Below are positions 1 to 7,491 of a stretch of DNA of 64,000 nucleotides, piece by piece (position 1 is the first letter of the stretch; each line of letters starts with the position of its first letter). The notes beneath the pieces were generated by a model that saw only the letters and a list, made by a program, of their open reading frames with translations, was not told where the DNA came from and searched no databases. The stretch lies in contig JAHHGR010000013.1 of NCBI GenBank assembly GCA_019359725.1, forward strand, positions 1-64,000. The letters are read 5' to 3'. The position numbers were made by a program, and so were the translations under genes. This stretch comes from Aphanocapsa lilacina HA4352-LM1. GTDB taxonomy: Bacteria; Cyanobacteriota; Cyanobacteriia; Gloeobacterales; Gloeobacteraceae.

Positions 1-1
1 A

Positions 2-82
2 GAGCCGGGTATCGAGGACAGGGAAATCATCATTGGGCAAGGTGGACAGAAAGGTTTTGACAAGTTGCGGAAAATCGAGTAG
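2..82 (+). CDS. C-terminal end of a truncated unknown protein
   Basis: An open frame runs in from the left edge of the window and ends at a TAG at 80-82, giving 26 residues that end in GFDKLRKIE. A good rho-independent terminator follows 28 bases later, which supports this being the real 3' end of a gene on this strand. The piece is too short to assign to a family, so no function is proposed. Confidence 0.4.
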   Translation, partial: EPGIEDREIIIGQGGQKGFDKLRKIE

Positions 83-109
83 CATCGGGGCAATTAAAAG
101 GAATTGAAC

Positions 110-146
110 ACAGTCCGAAGTTTACACTACTTCGGGCTGTTTTTGT
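110..146 (+). terminator. Rho-independent terminator
   Basis: An 11-bp stem (ACAGTCCGAAG paired with CTTCGGGCTGT, one G-T pair) with a 9-base loop is followed by TTTTGT. It lies after the partial gene that enters from the left edge and before the dehydrogenase gene at 186. Confidence 0.75.
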
Positions 147-185
147 AGGATCAATTCCTGACATTCAACACTTCTGAGCAAGTAC

Positions 186-1058
186 ATGTCGAAAGTCGCC
201 GTTTTGGGAATGGGTGCGATGGGCTCGCGCATGGCCGCGGCGCTGCTGAGAGCAGACTATCAAGTCACAGTCTGGAACCGGACTCCGGACAAAACCGCTC
301 CCCTGGTGGAAGCGGGAGCAAAAGCCGCCCAAACACCTCGGGCAGCCGTGGAGGAAGTGGATTTTGCCGTTTGCATGGTCCGCGACGATGCAGCCTCGCG
401 CTCCGTCTGGCTCGACTCCGAGACTGGCGCCCTTGCGAGCCTGCCCGGTAGTGCCGTCGCTATCGAAAGCTCGACGCTGAGCGTCGCTTGGGTACAGGAG
501 CTTGCCGGACACTTCCAGGCGGCTGGGAAGGCCTTGCTGGACGCCCCGGTGTCGGGCTCCCGGCCGCAGGCGGAGGCGGCACAACTGATTTATCTTGTTG
601 GCGGCGCAGCCAGTGCGGTTACGAAGGCGGGATCGGTATTCAAGGCAGTGGGTGGGGCAGTCCACCACGCCGGACCCATCGGCAGCGGGGCTGCCGTCAA
701 GCTCGCAATCAACGCCCTGCTGGGAGTACAGGTGGCGGCCATGGGCGAACTGATCGCACTGATGCGCCGTTGCGGGATCGACGAGGCCCGGGCTGCCGAA
801 ATGATTGGCTCGACCTCCGTTTGCAGCCCTGCGGCCAGAGGTGCCGCAAGTGCGATGGCAGCGCGCAATTACGCGCCCCTATTTCCAAGCGCGCTGATGG
901 AGAAAGATCTCGGTTACTTGCAGGAAATGGCTGCAGAGCAAGGGGCGCGCGCGCCGCTGGCCCAAGCCGCCCGAAGCGTATTTGGCGAAGCGATGGGTCA
1001 AGGATACGGCGAAGACAACATGACAGGTGTGGTCCAGCTGTACTGGCAAGGACCATGA
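186..1058 (+). CDS. NAD(P)-dependent 3-hydroxyisobutyrate dehydrogenase family oxidoreductase
   Basis: A 290-residue beta-hydroxyacid dehydrogenase of the usual family length. The N-terminal Rossmann fold is marked by GMGAMGSRMA at about residues 8-17, followed by a WNRT segment typical of NADP-preferring members. The substrate-binding region has DAPVSGSRPQAE at about residues 119-130, and the all-alpha C-terminal half contains GSGAAVKLAINAL with the conserved catalytic Lys near residue 170. Such enzymes reduce or oxidise small beta-hydroxy acids (glyoxylate/succinic semialdehyde reductases, 3-hydroxyisobutyrate or tartronate semialdehyde enzymes). The substrate here cannot be told from sequence. 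The protein is soluble, with no signal peptide. The gene is convergent with the hydrolase ending at 1089. Confidence 0.9.
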   Translation: MSKVAVLGMGAMGSRMAAALLRADYQVTVWNRTPDKTAPLVEAGAKAAQTPRAAVEEVDFAVCMVRDDAASRSVWLDSETGALASLPGSAVAIESSTLSVAWVQELAGHFQAAGKALLDAPVSGSRPQAEAAQLIYLVGGAASAVTKAGSVFKAVGGAVHHAGPIGSGAAVKLAINALLGVQVAAMGELIALMRRCGIDEARAAEMIGSTSVCSPAARGAASAMAARNYAPLFPSALMEKDLGYLQEMAAEQGARAPLAQAARSVFGEAMGQGYGEDNMTGVVQLYWQGP

Positions 1059-1088
1059 GCAGTGGTTGGAGACCAACGCAGCAGATGT

Positions 1089-2411
1089 TTAAGGGCGTTT
1101 GCCGGCCGAGCTTGTGATCCACTTAGCCAGGTCATCGATGACAACTTGTGCGACGTGGCTGCTCGTCAGGTACTCCGAGGGCAAAATCTGGCCCTCGCCC
1201 GCCATGAACAGGTGGTTGAGCTGCGAGTAAAGGTTGAACTTGACGTTCGACCGCCCCGCCAGAACCTGTTTCCAAAGCTCGAAATCGGTGCGGGTCACCT
1301 GGTAATCGCGTTCGCCCTGGAGGATGAGCATCGGAGTTTGCAGAGTGCGCGCGGTAGCGGGCGGGTCATAGGCGCGCAAATCCAGCCAGTAGGAGCCAGG
1401 TACCCCAGAGGGCAGATTCGCAGCCGGTGTAGCTTCCGAAAGCCCCGGATCTTTCAGGCGCTCGGCCTGCTGTTTCATCACAGCCAGCTGCGTTTTTTCT
1501 TCTTCGCTCGTGGAGAAGCCCATCAGGTAATCGAGCTGCCCCACCAGCACGTCTGCGAAGGGGCGGGCCGGACCAGCGAGGACAATCAGCCCGGCTACCT
1601 CCGGCTCCTCGCGGGCCAACCTGGGCAGGAGCATGCCGCCCAGGCTGTGGCCGAGCACAAAAAGGCGACGGCGGTCCACTTCCGTACGAGCTCGCAGCAG
1701 TGCAAGGGCGGAACGGGCGTCGTCCAGTACCTCTTCGCGGACGGTATAAGTCGCATTTTGAAATTGCTCCGGGCGAACGCGGGTGCGCTTGTCGTAGCGC
1801 AGCGAAGCGATCCCCCGCGAAGCGAGGCCCAGGGCGATATCGCGAAACGGTTTGTTGGGACCGAGGGTCTGGTCGCGATCCCCGGGGCCGGAGCCGTGCA
1901 GCAGCACCACTGCGGGTAGAAGCACCTTCGCTTCTGTGGGGACAGCCAGCGTGCCGGGCAGACCGCCGGGAAGTTGCACGTCCTCCTCGCGGTAGGAGGC
2001 GGGGCGAATGTAGCTCGGCAAGTCCGAGGACACGGCTGGAGAGAACAACAGACTTGCCACCTTTTGCTGGGCGTCGTAGGCCACCTTGGCGTCGAGATTG
2101 GCCTTCTCAAAGGCGCAAGTGATAATCACGACGTCGTACTGCCGGTCTTTTTCGGTGCGCATCTTCAGTAACTTCTTAAATGGACCCGCCTGCTCGGTGA
2201 TGAGCTTCCAGGCGGCGGCGAGCTTGTCGGGGGGCAGGGCCACTTTGAGCCGGTCGTTAAAGCGCTCGACAGCCCCGGTGAAATCTCCCTGTACCAGTTG
2301 TTCGATCAGCCTGGATGCCAGGACCACCGGAGCGGCCGGTTCCGTCTGGGCAGCCAGCGGTGCGGCCAACAGAAAAAGTAGGGCGCAAATCCACAACGAA
2401 GGCTGAATCAT
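1089..2411 (-). CDS. Secreted alpha/beta hydrolase with DUF3887-like N-terminal domain
   Basis: A 440-residue protein that begins with a clear signal peptide (hydrophobic stretch to about residue 21, ending LAAQT), so it is probably exported. Residues about 25-125 form a small domain resembling DUF3887, which often precedes hydrolases. The rest is an alpha/beta hydrolase: oxyanion-loop segment LLHGSGPGDRD near residue 170, nucleophile elbow GHSLGG near residue 254, an acidic-residue region GERDYQVT and a terminal LNHLF segment with the likely catalytic His. The family includes dienelactone-hydrolase-like and peptidase S9-like esterases. The substrate is unknown. The gene stands alone and is convergent with the dehydrogenase at 186-1058. 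Confidence 0.85.
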   Translation of the reverse strand: MIQPSLWICALLFLLAAPLAAQTEPAAPVVLASRLIEQLVQGDFTGAVERFNDRLKVALPPDKLAAAWKLITEQAGPFKKLLKMRTEKDRQYDVVIITCAFEKANLDAKVAYDAQQKVASLLFSPAVSSDLPSYIRPASYREEDVQLPGGLPGTLAVPTEAKVLLPAVVLLHGSGPGDRDQTLGPNKPFRDIALGLASRGIASLRYDKRTRVRPEQFQNATYTVREEVLDDARSALALLRARTEVDRRRLFVLGHSLGGMLLPRLAREEPEVAGLIVLAGPARPFADVLVGQLDYLMGFSTSEEEKTQLAVMKQQAERLKDPGLSEATPAANLPSGVPGSYWLDLRAYDPPATARTLQTPMLILQGERDYQVTRTDFELWKQVLAGRSNVKFNLYSQLNHLFMAGEGQILPSEYLTSSHVAQVVIDDLAKWITSSAGKRP

Positions 2412-2534
2412 CGGTTGCTTTCATCCGAAGAGGGCATCATCAGACCCACCGCTTTTTTCAGGTACTGGCGACCGACGCTTTGCGGGGTGAAGCGCGCCGC
2501 AATCAGCGCGTCGGCAGGCCGCCTGAGGCATGGT

Positions 2535-3179
2535 TTACTGAATTTTACCCGCCCTCAGACCGAGGGTGTGCTGCAAAAAGTTCCGCACAAGCTCGATCTC
2601 GGCCCGGTTGATCTGATGTCCCATGGCAAATTCGTGGTACTGCACCGGGAAACCTTTACCGGCCAGGGCGGCGGCGGCGGCCTGACCGGCCCGCACCGGG
2701 ATGATCGGATCCTGACTGCCGTGGACGATCAGGACGGCCGGCGGGGCGAGCTCCCGGGGACGCTTTGCCCAAAGCGCCTCCGGCTCGAACAAATAGCCGC
2801 TCAGGGCGACGATGGCGGCGGGCGGCGGATCGAAAAGCAGCCCGGCCCCCAGCGCGATCACCGCCCCCTGTGAAAAGCCTAAAAGGGCATAGGGGAGCTT
2901 CGGCCAGGCTTGCCGCTCCCTGGCGACGAGCGCTTTGAGCAATTCGGCGCTTTCGCTCACCCCTGCGGCGTGATTGGGACCGAAGGCATACCACTGGCTG
3001 CCGGAGCCGTAGTCCTCAACGGCAAAAGGAGCGTCGGGGAAGCAGTAGCGAACTCGCGCGAGCGCCAGGGCTTCGGCGAGGGGCACCAGATCGGTGCGCT
3101 CGGCTCCCCGGCCGTGCAGCATGAACACGACCGCCTGCGCTTCGCCTGAGGACGCTTCAAGGGTGTCGCTTTCGAGCAT
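2535..3179 (-). CDS. Serine esterase (phospholipase/carboxylesterase family, YpfH-like)
   Basis: A 214-residue cytoplasmic alpha/beta hydrolase of the Abhydrolase_2 type. It has FMLHGRGAERTD near residue 20 (oxyanion strand and loop), the nucleophile motif GFSQGA near residue 103, HGSQDPIIPV with the catalytic Asp, and EFAMGHQIN with the catalytic His, so all triad elements are present. Family members hydrolyse short acyl esters or thioesters and lysophospholipids. The ATG at 3179 lies immediately after the T-run of the terminator that ends the upstream sigma gene, and no Shine-Dalgarno sequence fits between them. Translation may therefore be leaderless, or the true start may differ. An internal Met near residue 20 would remove the first core strand and is unlikely. 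Confidence 0.85.
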   Translation of the reverse strand: MLESDTLEASSGEAQAVVFMLHGRGAERTDLVPLAEALALARVRYCFPDAPFAVEDYGSGSQWYAFGPNHAAGVSESAELLKALVARERQAWPKLPYALLGFSQGAVIALGAGLLFDPPPAAIVALSGYLFEPEALWAKRPRELAPPAVLIVHGSQDPIIPVRAGQAAAAALAGKGFPVQYHEFAMGHQINRAEIELVRNFLQHTLGLRAGKIQ

Positions 3180-3208
3180 AAAAAAGGGCCGTCCTGTCGG
3201 GCGGCCCT
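3180..3208 (-). terminator. Rho-independent terminator of the sigma factor gene
   Basis: On the minus strand AGGGCCG and CGGCCCT form a perfect 7-bp GC-rich stem (3202-3208 with 3185-3191) followed directly by six T (3185-3180). It lies 27 bases downstream of the sigma gene stop. Its T-run touches the ATG of the next gene at 3179. Confidence 0.85.
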
Positions 3209-3234
3209 CAATCTAACACCCCAAAGTGCGAGGC

Positions 3235-4323
3235 TTATTCCATCAGCTCCAGATAATCGCGCACCTTGGCGCGGCGGCGCGGCTGGCGCAATTTCTGCAG
3301 CGCCTTCGATTCGATCTGGCGCACGCGCTCGCGCGAGAGATCCAGCGCCCGGCCAATCTCAGAGAGCGAGTAGGTGCGGCCGTCCAATAGCCCGTAGCGC
3401 ATCGTGATCACGTCGCGCTCGCGCAGGGTCAGATCGTCGAGCAACTCCTTGACATCGCGGCGCAGCGATTCCTGGACGGCGCTCTCTTCGGGGGAGACCT
3501 CCTCCGCTTCGAGCAGTTCGCCCAGTTCGGTGTCCTTGTCCTTGCCCACGCGAGTCTCCAACGAAACCGAGCGGGGTACGCGGCTCATCAGCTCGCGCAC
3601 GTGGGTCGGCTCCATCTCCAACTCTTCGGCGATCTCGGAGATGGTCGGTGTGCGGCCCAGGTTCTGCGAGAGCTTGCGCTGGGTCTTCTTGATGCGGTTG
3701 AGCTTTTCGGTAATGTGCACCGGTAGCCGAATGGTGCGCGACTGGGTGGCGATGGCGCGGGTGATCCCCTGGCGGATCCACCAGTAGGCGTAGGTCGAGA
3801 AGCGGTAGCCTTTCGTCGGGTCGAATTTTTCGACTGCCCGCTCCAGGCCCAGCGTGCCCTCCTGCACCAGATCCAAAAGCTCCAAGCCGCGGTTCTGGTA
3901 CTTTTTGGCCACCGAGACCACCAGGCGCAAGTTGGCCTCGATCATTTTCTTTTTGGCCCGGCTGCCGGCCAGCACCTGCCGCTTGAGTTCGAACAGGCCG
4001 ACCTTGGCCGACTCCGCCCACTGCTCATCGCTGTAATCGTCGCCTAAAGAACCCCAGAGCGACTCCTTGAGGGCCATGAGCTTCATCAGCTTCTGGACCT
4101 GCTGGGCCAGTTCGACTTCTTCGTCGCGGCCCAATAGGGGCACGCGGCCAATCTCCTGCAGGTACACGCGCACCAGATCTGTGGAGCTGCCCGGGCGCAC
4201 CGGGCGCTCATCGGTGATATCCACCTGCACAAAGGCCTCGAGCGCCTGGGGATCAAGCACCGGGTCCGGACCCCCCTCCAGATTGTCCGGGGTCGCCATT
4301 CTATCGATATCGACAATGTGCAT
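3235..4323 (-). CDS. RNA polymerase sigma factor, group 2 sigma-70 (SigB/SigC-like)
   Basis: A 362-residue sigma-70 protein. Region 1.2 is near residues 48-77 (TDLVRVYLQEIGRVPLLGRD). Region 2 is near 128-205, with the RLVVSVAKKYQNRGLELLDL core and the -10 and melting segments STYAYWWIRQGITRAIA. Region 3 follows, and region 4.2 is near 318-346 (YSLSEIGRALDLSRERVRQI). The phrases QNRGLELLDLVQEGTLGLERAVEKFDP and SLETRVGKDKDTELGELLE match the cyanobacterial group 2 SigB/SigC type better than primary SigA, which typically reads MNRGLSFQDL. Group 2 factors serve stress and nutrient responses. The gene has its own near-consensus promoter with a leader of about 220 bases and its own terminator, so it is probably monocistronic. 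Confidence 0.92.
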   Translation of the reverse strand: MHIVDIDRMATPDNLEGGPDPVLDPQALEAFVQVDITDERPVRPGSSTDLVRVYLQEIGRVPLLGRDEEVELAQQVQKLMKLMALKESLWGSLGDDYSDEQWAESAKVGLFELKRQVLAGSRAKKKMIEANLRLVVSVAKKYQNRGLELLDLVQEGTLGLERAVEKFDPTKGYRFSTYAYWWIRQGITRAIATQSRTIRLPVHITEKLNRIKKTQRKLSQNLGRTPTISEIAEELEMEPTHVRELMSRVPRSVSLETRVGKDKDTELGELLEAEEVSPEESAVQESLRRDVKELLDDLTLRERDVITMRYGLLDGRTYSLSEIGRALDLSRERVRQIESKALQKLRQPRRRAKVRDYLELME

Positions 4324-4644
4324 TTTTCGTTCAACCTTCGCTAACGTGATTGCCTTGCAAACAAACCGGGGAGACTGGATTCGGTTCGGTGCACACCCGT
4401 GGGAGCCATCGCTCTAACTGAATTAGACCATCGAAGCGACCCGCCGTGTTCCTGCTTTGCGTTCCCCGACTGCAGACCGGGAGGGAGCGGCCACAAATTT
4501 CTATCTTGAGCGCAGATGCTTAAGTTCAATTGATTTTACCCTCTCAACTCTTATTATAAGATCAACAACAAGTCTAAGCAAAGACCTTGTCTAAGCAAAT
4601 CATCGACTGGGCAAAACGGGCTTGCCGGGGCAATAATAGTAGCC
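4324..4644. other. Divergent intergenic region between the sigma gene and the CCB gene
   Basis: About 320 bases with no convincing coding frame. It holds a strong minus-strand promoter candidate (4553-4581) and therefore a long untranslated leader for the sigma gene. The leader contains a GC-rich stretch around 4440-4490 that can fold locally, but I see no recognisable riboswitch consensus. The plus-strand gene starting at 4645 must also be expressed from here. Confidence 0.6.
4553..4581 (-). promoter_or_regulatory. Candidate sigma-70 promoter for the sigma factor gene
   Basis: Read on the minus strand: TTGCTT (4581-4576), a 17-base spacer, then a perfect TATAAT (4558-4553). Transcription would start near 4546, giving a leader of roughly 220 bases before the ATG at 4323. 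Confidence 0.6.
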
Positions 4645-5154
4645 ATGCAGCAGATCACTATCCTCTCAACCCTTGTACTGACGCTGCTGATGCTGGTGGG
4701 CCTGTTCTTCTTCCTGCGCGCCTCGGTCAAAGACCGCACCGAAGAGGCGGAATTGGAATTCACTTCCCAGCCACAGCAACTGGCTAACGCTTTGCGCGCT
4801 TACCTCGAAGGTCGGTCCTACCGCCTGATCGAGGAGCAGGAGCGCCGCTTGGTCTTCTTGGGGGTAGTCGCCCCAAGCCGTTTTCTGGCCGTGTTCCTGA
4901 CGCTCCTTGCGCTTTTGGGTCTGGTCTGCCTGGCATTGGTTCTGGCCGTTTTGCTGCCTGCAGGAGGATGGGTCTTTGCCCTGCTGCCCCTGCTGAGCCC
5001 ACTGGCGGGGTTCTTTTACTGGAGCAAGGCCCGGCGTCCCGAGCAAGTGATCGCTCGAATCGTCGCTACCGCCCAGGGCGCAAAGCTGGTGATTCAGGCC
5101 CACCGCGACGAAATCCTGGTCATGAAAGACACTCTGGGGATCGCCAACGGCTGA
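4645..5154 (+). CDS. Cofactor assembly of complex C subunit B-type protein (CCB2/CCB4-like, DUF2930)
   Basis: A 169-residue membrane protein. The first hydrophobic segment (about residues 5-24, LVLTLLMLVGLFFFLRASVKDR) is followed by a short polar loop that includes a YLEGRSYRLIEEQERRLVFLG stretch. Two closely spaced hydrophobic segments (about 78-103 and 107-122, FLAVFLTLLALLGLVCL, then LLPLLSPLAGFFYW) and a soluble tail follow. This order and the phrase FFFLRASVKDRTE match cyanobacterial proteins named for the plant CCB2/CCB4 factors, which help attach heme c(n) (heme ci) to cytochrome b6 during assembly of the b6f complex. The assignment is by recalled similarity, and the biochemical role in cyanobacteria is inferred from plants and algae. 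Confidence 0.75.
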   Translation: MQQITILSTLVLTLLMLVGLFFFLRASVKDRTEEAELEFTSQPQQLANALRAYLEGRSYRLIEEQERRLVFLGVVAPSRFLAVFLTLLALLGLVCLALVLAVLLPAGGWVFALLPLLSPLAGFFYWSKARRPEQVIARIVATAQGAKLVIQAHRDEILVMKDTLGIANG

Positions 5155-5234
5155 GCGCAATCGTTCCGCACTGCACATCCTGCAACCTTCTACTGTAGCA
5201 TTATACACTGTCCTTGTCACCTATTCACCACACA

Positions 5235-5275
5235 GTTACCTTGAGTAAGGCGCTCCTTGCGGGAGCGGTGGTAAC
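5235..5275. other. Interrupted hairpin between the CCB gene and tRNA-His
   Basis: An outer pair GTTACC (5235-5240) with GGTAAC (5270-5275) encloses an inner stem CGCTCC (5251-5256) with GGAGCG (5262-5267). It has no T-run. It could be a factor-dependent terminator of the CCB gene or part of the tRNA leader. Confidence 0.4.
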
Positions 5276-5295
5276 ATAAGAAATAGACCGACCGC

Positions 5296-5369
5296 GGCGG
5301 GCGTAGCCAAGCGGTTAAGGCAGAGGATTGTGATTCCTCCATTCGTGGGTTCAATTCCCATCGTCCGCC
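5296..5369 (+). tRNA. trnH: tRNA-His (anticodon GTG)
   Basis: A full cloverleaf can be drawn. The acceptor stem is GCGGGCG (5297-5303) with CGTCCGC (5362-5368), with the extra 5' G (-1, 5296) opposite C73, which is diagnostic of tRNA-His. The D arm is GCC...GGC with the GGTTAA loop. The anticodon stem GAGGA/TCCTC carries the loop TTGTGAT with anticodon GTG at 5330-5332. The T arm is GTGGG TTCAATT CCCAT. The CCA end is not encoded, as is common in cyanobacteria. It is the only RNA gene I can support in the window. Confidence 0.95.
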
Positions 5370-5534
5370 CTGCACCGATTTTGTCCACACCAGCGCAGAT
5401 TAGCCTTCTTCTGCTAGGGGAGCGTCGCCATTTGGTTAGATCTGTGCGGTGGAAATTTTTGCCGAATCCAGGCGCTTCCGGGGTGGCTTGAGGGTCACCG
5501 CCTTTAAATTGGACGGGCAACTGCGTAGTGAGAT

Positions 5535-6185
5535 GTGGTGAAACTTTGGCTGTTTGCCCACCGCTGCCCGCTGTGCGACCGGCGTGCCGGTGCGTATCTG
5601 TGCGCCGGATGCGCATCGGCCATCGAGTATTGCCGCCATCCACAGCCGGTGATCATCTGCGCTTCGATGCGCGTCCATCCTTGGGGCGCTTACGCGGGCG
5701 CACTCCGGCGCGCCCTCGAAATGCTCAAGTACGATCAGATGCCGCAGTTGGGAGATTGGTTGGGCGAGCAGCTCGGGCGGTGGTGGCTCGTTGAGCAAAA
5801 ACCGCTGCACGGCTTTCAGGTGGTGGCTGTGCCCCTGCACTCCGACAGGCAAGCCCAACGCGGCTACAACCAGGCAGAACGGATCGCCCGCGCCTTTTGC
5901 AGGCGCACCGGGCTGCCCTACCGGCCCCACGGGCTGCGGCGGATCCTCGCCACCCCGGCTCTGCACGGCCTTGACCCCGAGCGGCGCGCTCGCGAACTGG
6001 AGCACGCCTTTGCAGTCGATTCAGTCGCTGCCGGCCGACCGATCTTGTTGGTCGACGATATCTGTACCACCGGCTCGACGCTGGCGCGCTGTGCTGCCGC
6101 CTTGCGCAAAGCCGGAAGCGGGGCGGTGGAGGCCGTGGTCGTCGCCCGGCCGGTGCTCAATCGCAAGCCCCGGGCCGATGCCTGA
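5535..6185 (+). CDS. comF: ComF family phosphoribosyltransferase-like protein
   Basis: A 216-residue protein with the two parts typical of ComF: an N-terminal zinc-ribbon-like segment with CPLC and CAGC (about residues 11-28), and a type I phosphoribosyltransferase fold whose PRPP-binding motif ILLVDDICTTGST lies near residues 169-181. ComF homologues act in natural competence, helping single-stranded DNA enter the cytosol. Many housekeeping homologues have no proven role. Its last 165 bases are covered on the other strand by the C-terminal end of the pgeF frame. The start GTG/ATG region is close to 5535 and no better upstream start is seen. Confidence 0.88.
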   Translation: MVKLWLFAHRCPLCDRRAGAYLCAGCASAIEYCRHPQPVIICASMRVHPWGAYAGALRRALEMLKYDQMPQLGDWLGEQLGRWWLVEQKPLHGFQVVAVPLHSDRQAQRGYNQAERIARAFCRRTGLPYRPHGLRRILATPALHGLDPERRARELEHAFAVDSVAAGRPILLVDDICTTGSTLARCAAALRKAGSGAVEAVVVARPVLNRKPRADA

Positions 6186-6866
6186 GAACTGAATTTTACC
6201 CCCCCCCTCGCGCCGGTAGGAGTGGAGCCAATCGGGCGAGCCGAATGTGCAGGCCGGGCAGACAGCGATGCGCTCGGCGCGCAGGCCGCTTTGCAACGCC
6301 TGCTGGCGGTTGACTTCGCGCACATCGAGGCGCACCTTCCCAGGCTCTACGTCCGGCAACAACGCCAGTTCTGCCCGCTGCACCGTGCCGGTCACCTCAA
6401 AAGCGACAGATTCTGAGACTTGATAAGCCCTGCCGCTGATCGCCGGTCCCATCGCGCACAGCAAGTCCCTCGGATCCGCTCCCGCCCGGCGCAGATGTTC
6501 GATTGTGGCAGGCAAAATTGATTGAGCGGTGCCGCGCCAACCGGCGTGGATGGCCGCGACTGTCCCCGAAACCGGGTCGGCCAGCAAAATCGGCGTGCAA
6601 TCGGCGCTTCCCACCCAGACCGATTCACCCGCCCGTCCGGTCCAAAGCGCATCCCCCGATGCGTCCGGTTCCACCGGCGTCGGGTGCACCAGGGCGCTGT
6701 GAATCTGTTTGAGGCGATAGGCTCTGTGCGGCTCCAAGCCAAGGGCCGAGGCCAGTTCGCCCGGGGGGGCGCCCCGGGCGTGGCGCGTGAAAAAACCGTG
6801 GGGCCAATCGCAGAGCAAATTACACTGCCAGTGGCTCCACGGTCCATCTTCAATCAACTGCCACAC
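6021..6866 (-). CDS. pgeF: Peptidoglycan editing factor / multicopper-type polyphenol oxidase family (PgeF/YfiH, laccase domain)
   Basis: A 281-residue frame. Residues 1 to about 230 match the PgeF/YfiH family, with LKQIHSALV, the metal-ligand segment SADCTPILLADP, AAIHAGWRGTAQSIL, MGPAISGRAYQV, and the family end CPACTFGSPDWLHSYRREG...KIQFSGI. Members are zinc-dependent purine nucleoside phosphorylase/adenosine deaminase-type enzymes, or editors of peptidoglycan precursors. The cyanobacterial proteins normally stop just after this point. Here the frame continues for about 50 low-complexity residues, antisense to comF, to the stop at 6021. The transition lies next to a run of nine C (6199-6207) on the plus strand. 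A length change in that run would give a much earlier end, so the C-terminal extension is doubtful. The gene follows clpP by four bases. Confidence 0.85.
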   Translation of the reverse strand: MWQLIEDGPWSHWQCNLLCDWPHGFFTRHARGAPPGELASALGLEPHRAYRLKQIHSALVHPTPVEPDASGDALWTGRAGESVWVGSADCTPILLADPVSGTVAAIHAGWRGTAQSILPATIEHLRRAGADPRDLLCAMGPAISGRAYQVSESVAFEVTGTVQRAELALLPDVEPGKVRLDVREVNRQQALQSGLRAERIAVCPACTFGSPDWLHSYRREGGGKIQFSGIGPGLAIEHRPGDDHGLHRPASGFAQGGSTARQRRAGGTDIVDQQDRSAGSD

Positions 6867-6870
6867 AGAT

Positions 6871-7464
6871 TCAGACCGGGCGGTGCAGTACGACCTGATC
6901 GATCAGGCCGTACTGCTTGGCATCCTCGGCGGACATGAAAAAGTCGCGATCGGTGTCGCGCTCGATGCGCTCGAGGGGCTGGCCGGTCCGTTCGGAGAGG
7001 ATCTGGTTGAGGCGATCTTTGGTGTACAGGATCTCTTTGGCCTGGATGCCGATGTCGGTGGCCTGGCCCTGGGCGCCGCCCAGGGGCTGGTGGATCATGA
7101 TGCGCGAGTGGGGCAGGCTGGTGCGCTTGCCCTTGGCGCCTGCGGTGAGCAAAAAGGAACCCATGCTCGCCGCAAGACCCACGCACATGGTGGCCACGTC
7201 GGCGCGCACGTGCTGCATGGTGTCATAGATGGCAAGACCCGCCGACACCGAACCGCCGGGGCTGTTGATGTAGAGGAAGATGTCCTTTTCGGGATCTTCG
7301 GAGTCGAGGTAGAGCATCGAGGCGATGATCGCGTTGGCGATTTCGTCGTCGACCTCGCGGCCCAAAAAGATGATCCGGTCGAGGGCCAGGCGGTTAAAGA
7401 TGTCGATCCACTGGCTCTGGCCACCCGGCAGGCGGTAGGGAACTTTGGGAATACCGATGGGCAT
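6871..7464 (-). CDS. clpP: ATP-dependent Clp protease proteolytic subunit ClpP
   Basis: A 197-residue serine protease subunit with the complete triad: Ser100 in GLAASMGS, His125 in RIMIHQP, and an Asp near residue 174 in the DRDFF segment. [16 protein letters not shown] is also typical. Start at ATG 7464 ([15 protein letters not shown]) is chosen because AAGGAG lies seven bases upstream. A longer TTG start at 7491 would absorb that ribosome-binding site. The gene follows clpR closely, and this ClpR-ClpP order matches the cyanobacterial ClpP3/ClpR type, in which active and inactive subunits share mixed heptameric rings and work with ClpC. Degrades unfolded or tagged proteins in the cytosol. 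Confidence 0.95.
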   Translation of the reverse strand: MPIGIPKVPYRLPGGQSQWIDIFNRLALDRIIFLGREVDDEIANAIIASMLYLDSEDPEKDIFLYINSPGGSVSAGLAIYDTMQHVRADVATMCVGLAASMGSFLLTAGAKGKRTSLPHSRIMIHQPLGGAQGQATDIGIQAKEILYTKDRLNQILSERTGQPLERIERDTDRDFFMSAEDAKQYGLIDQVVLHRPV

Positions 7465-7491
7465 GGCAAATCTCCTTGGAGGTGGCTTCAA

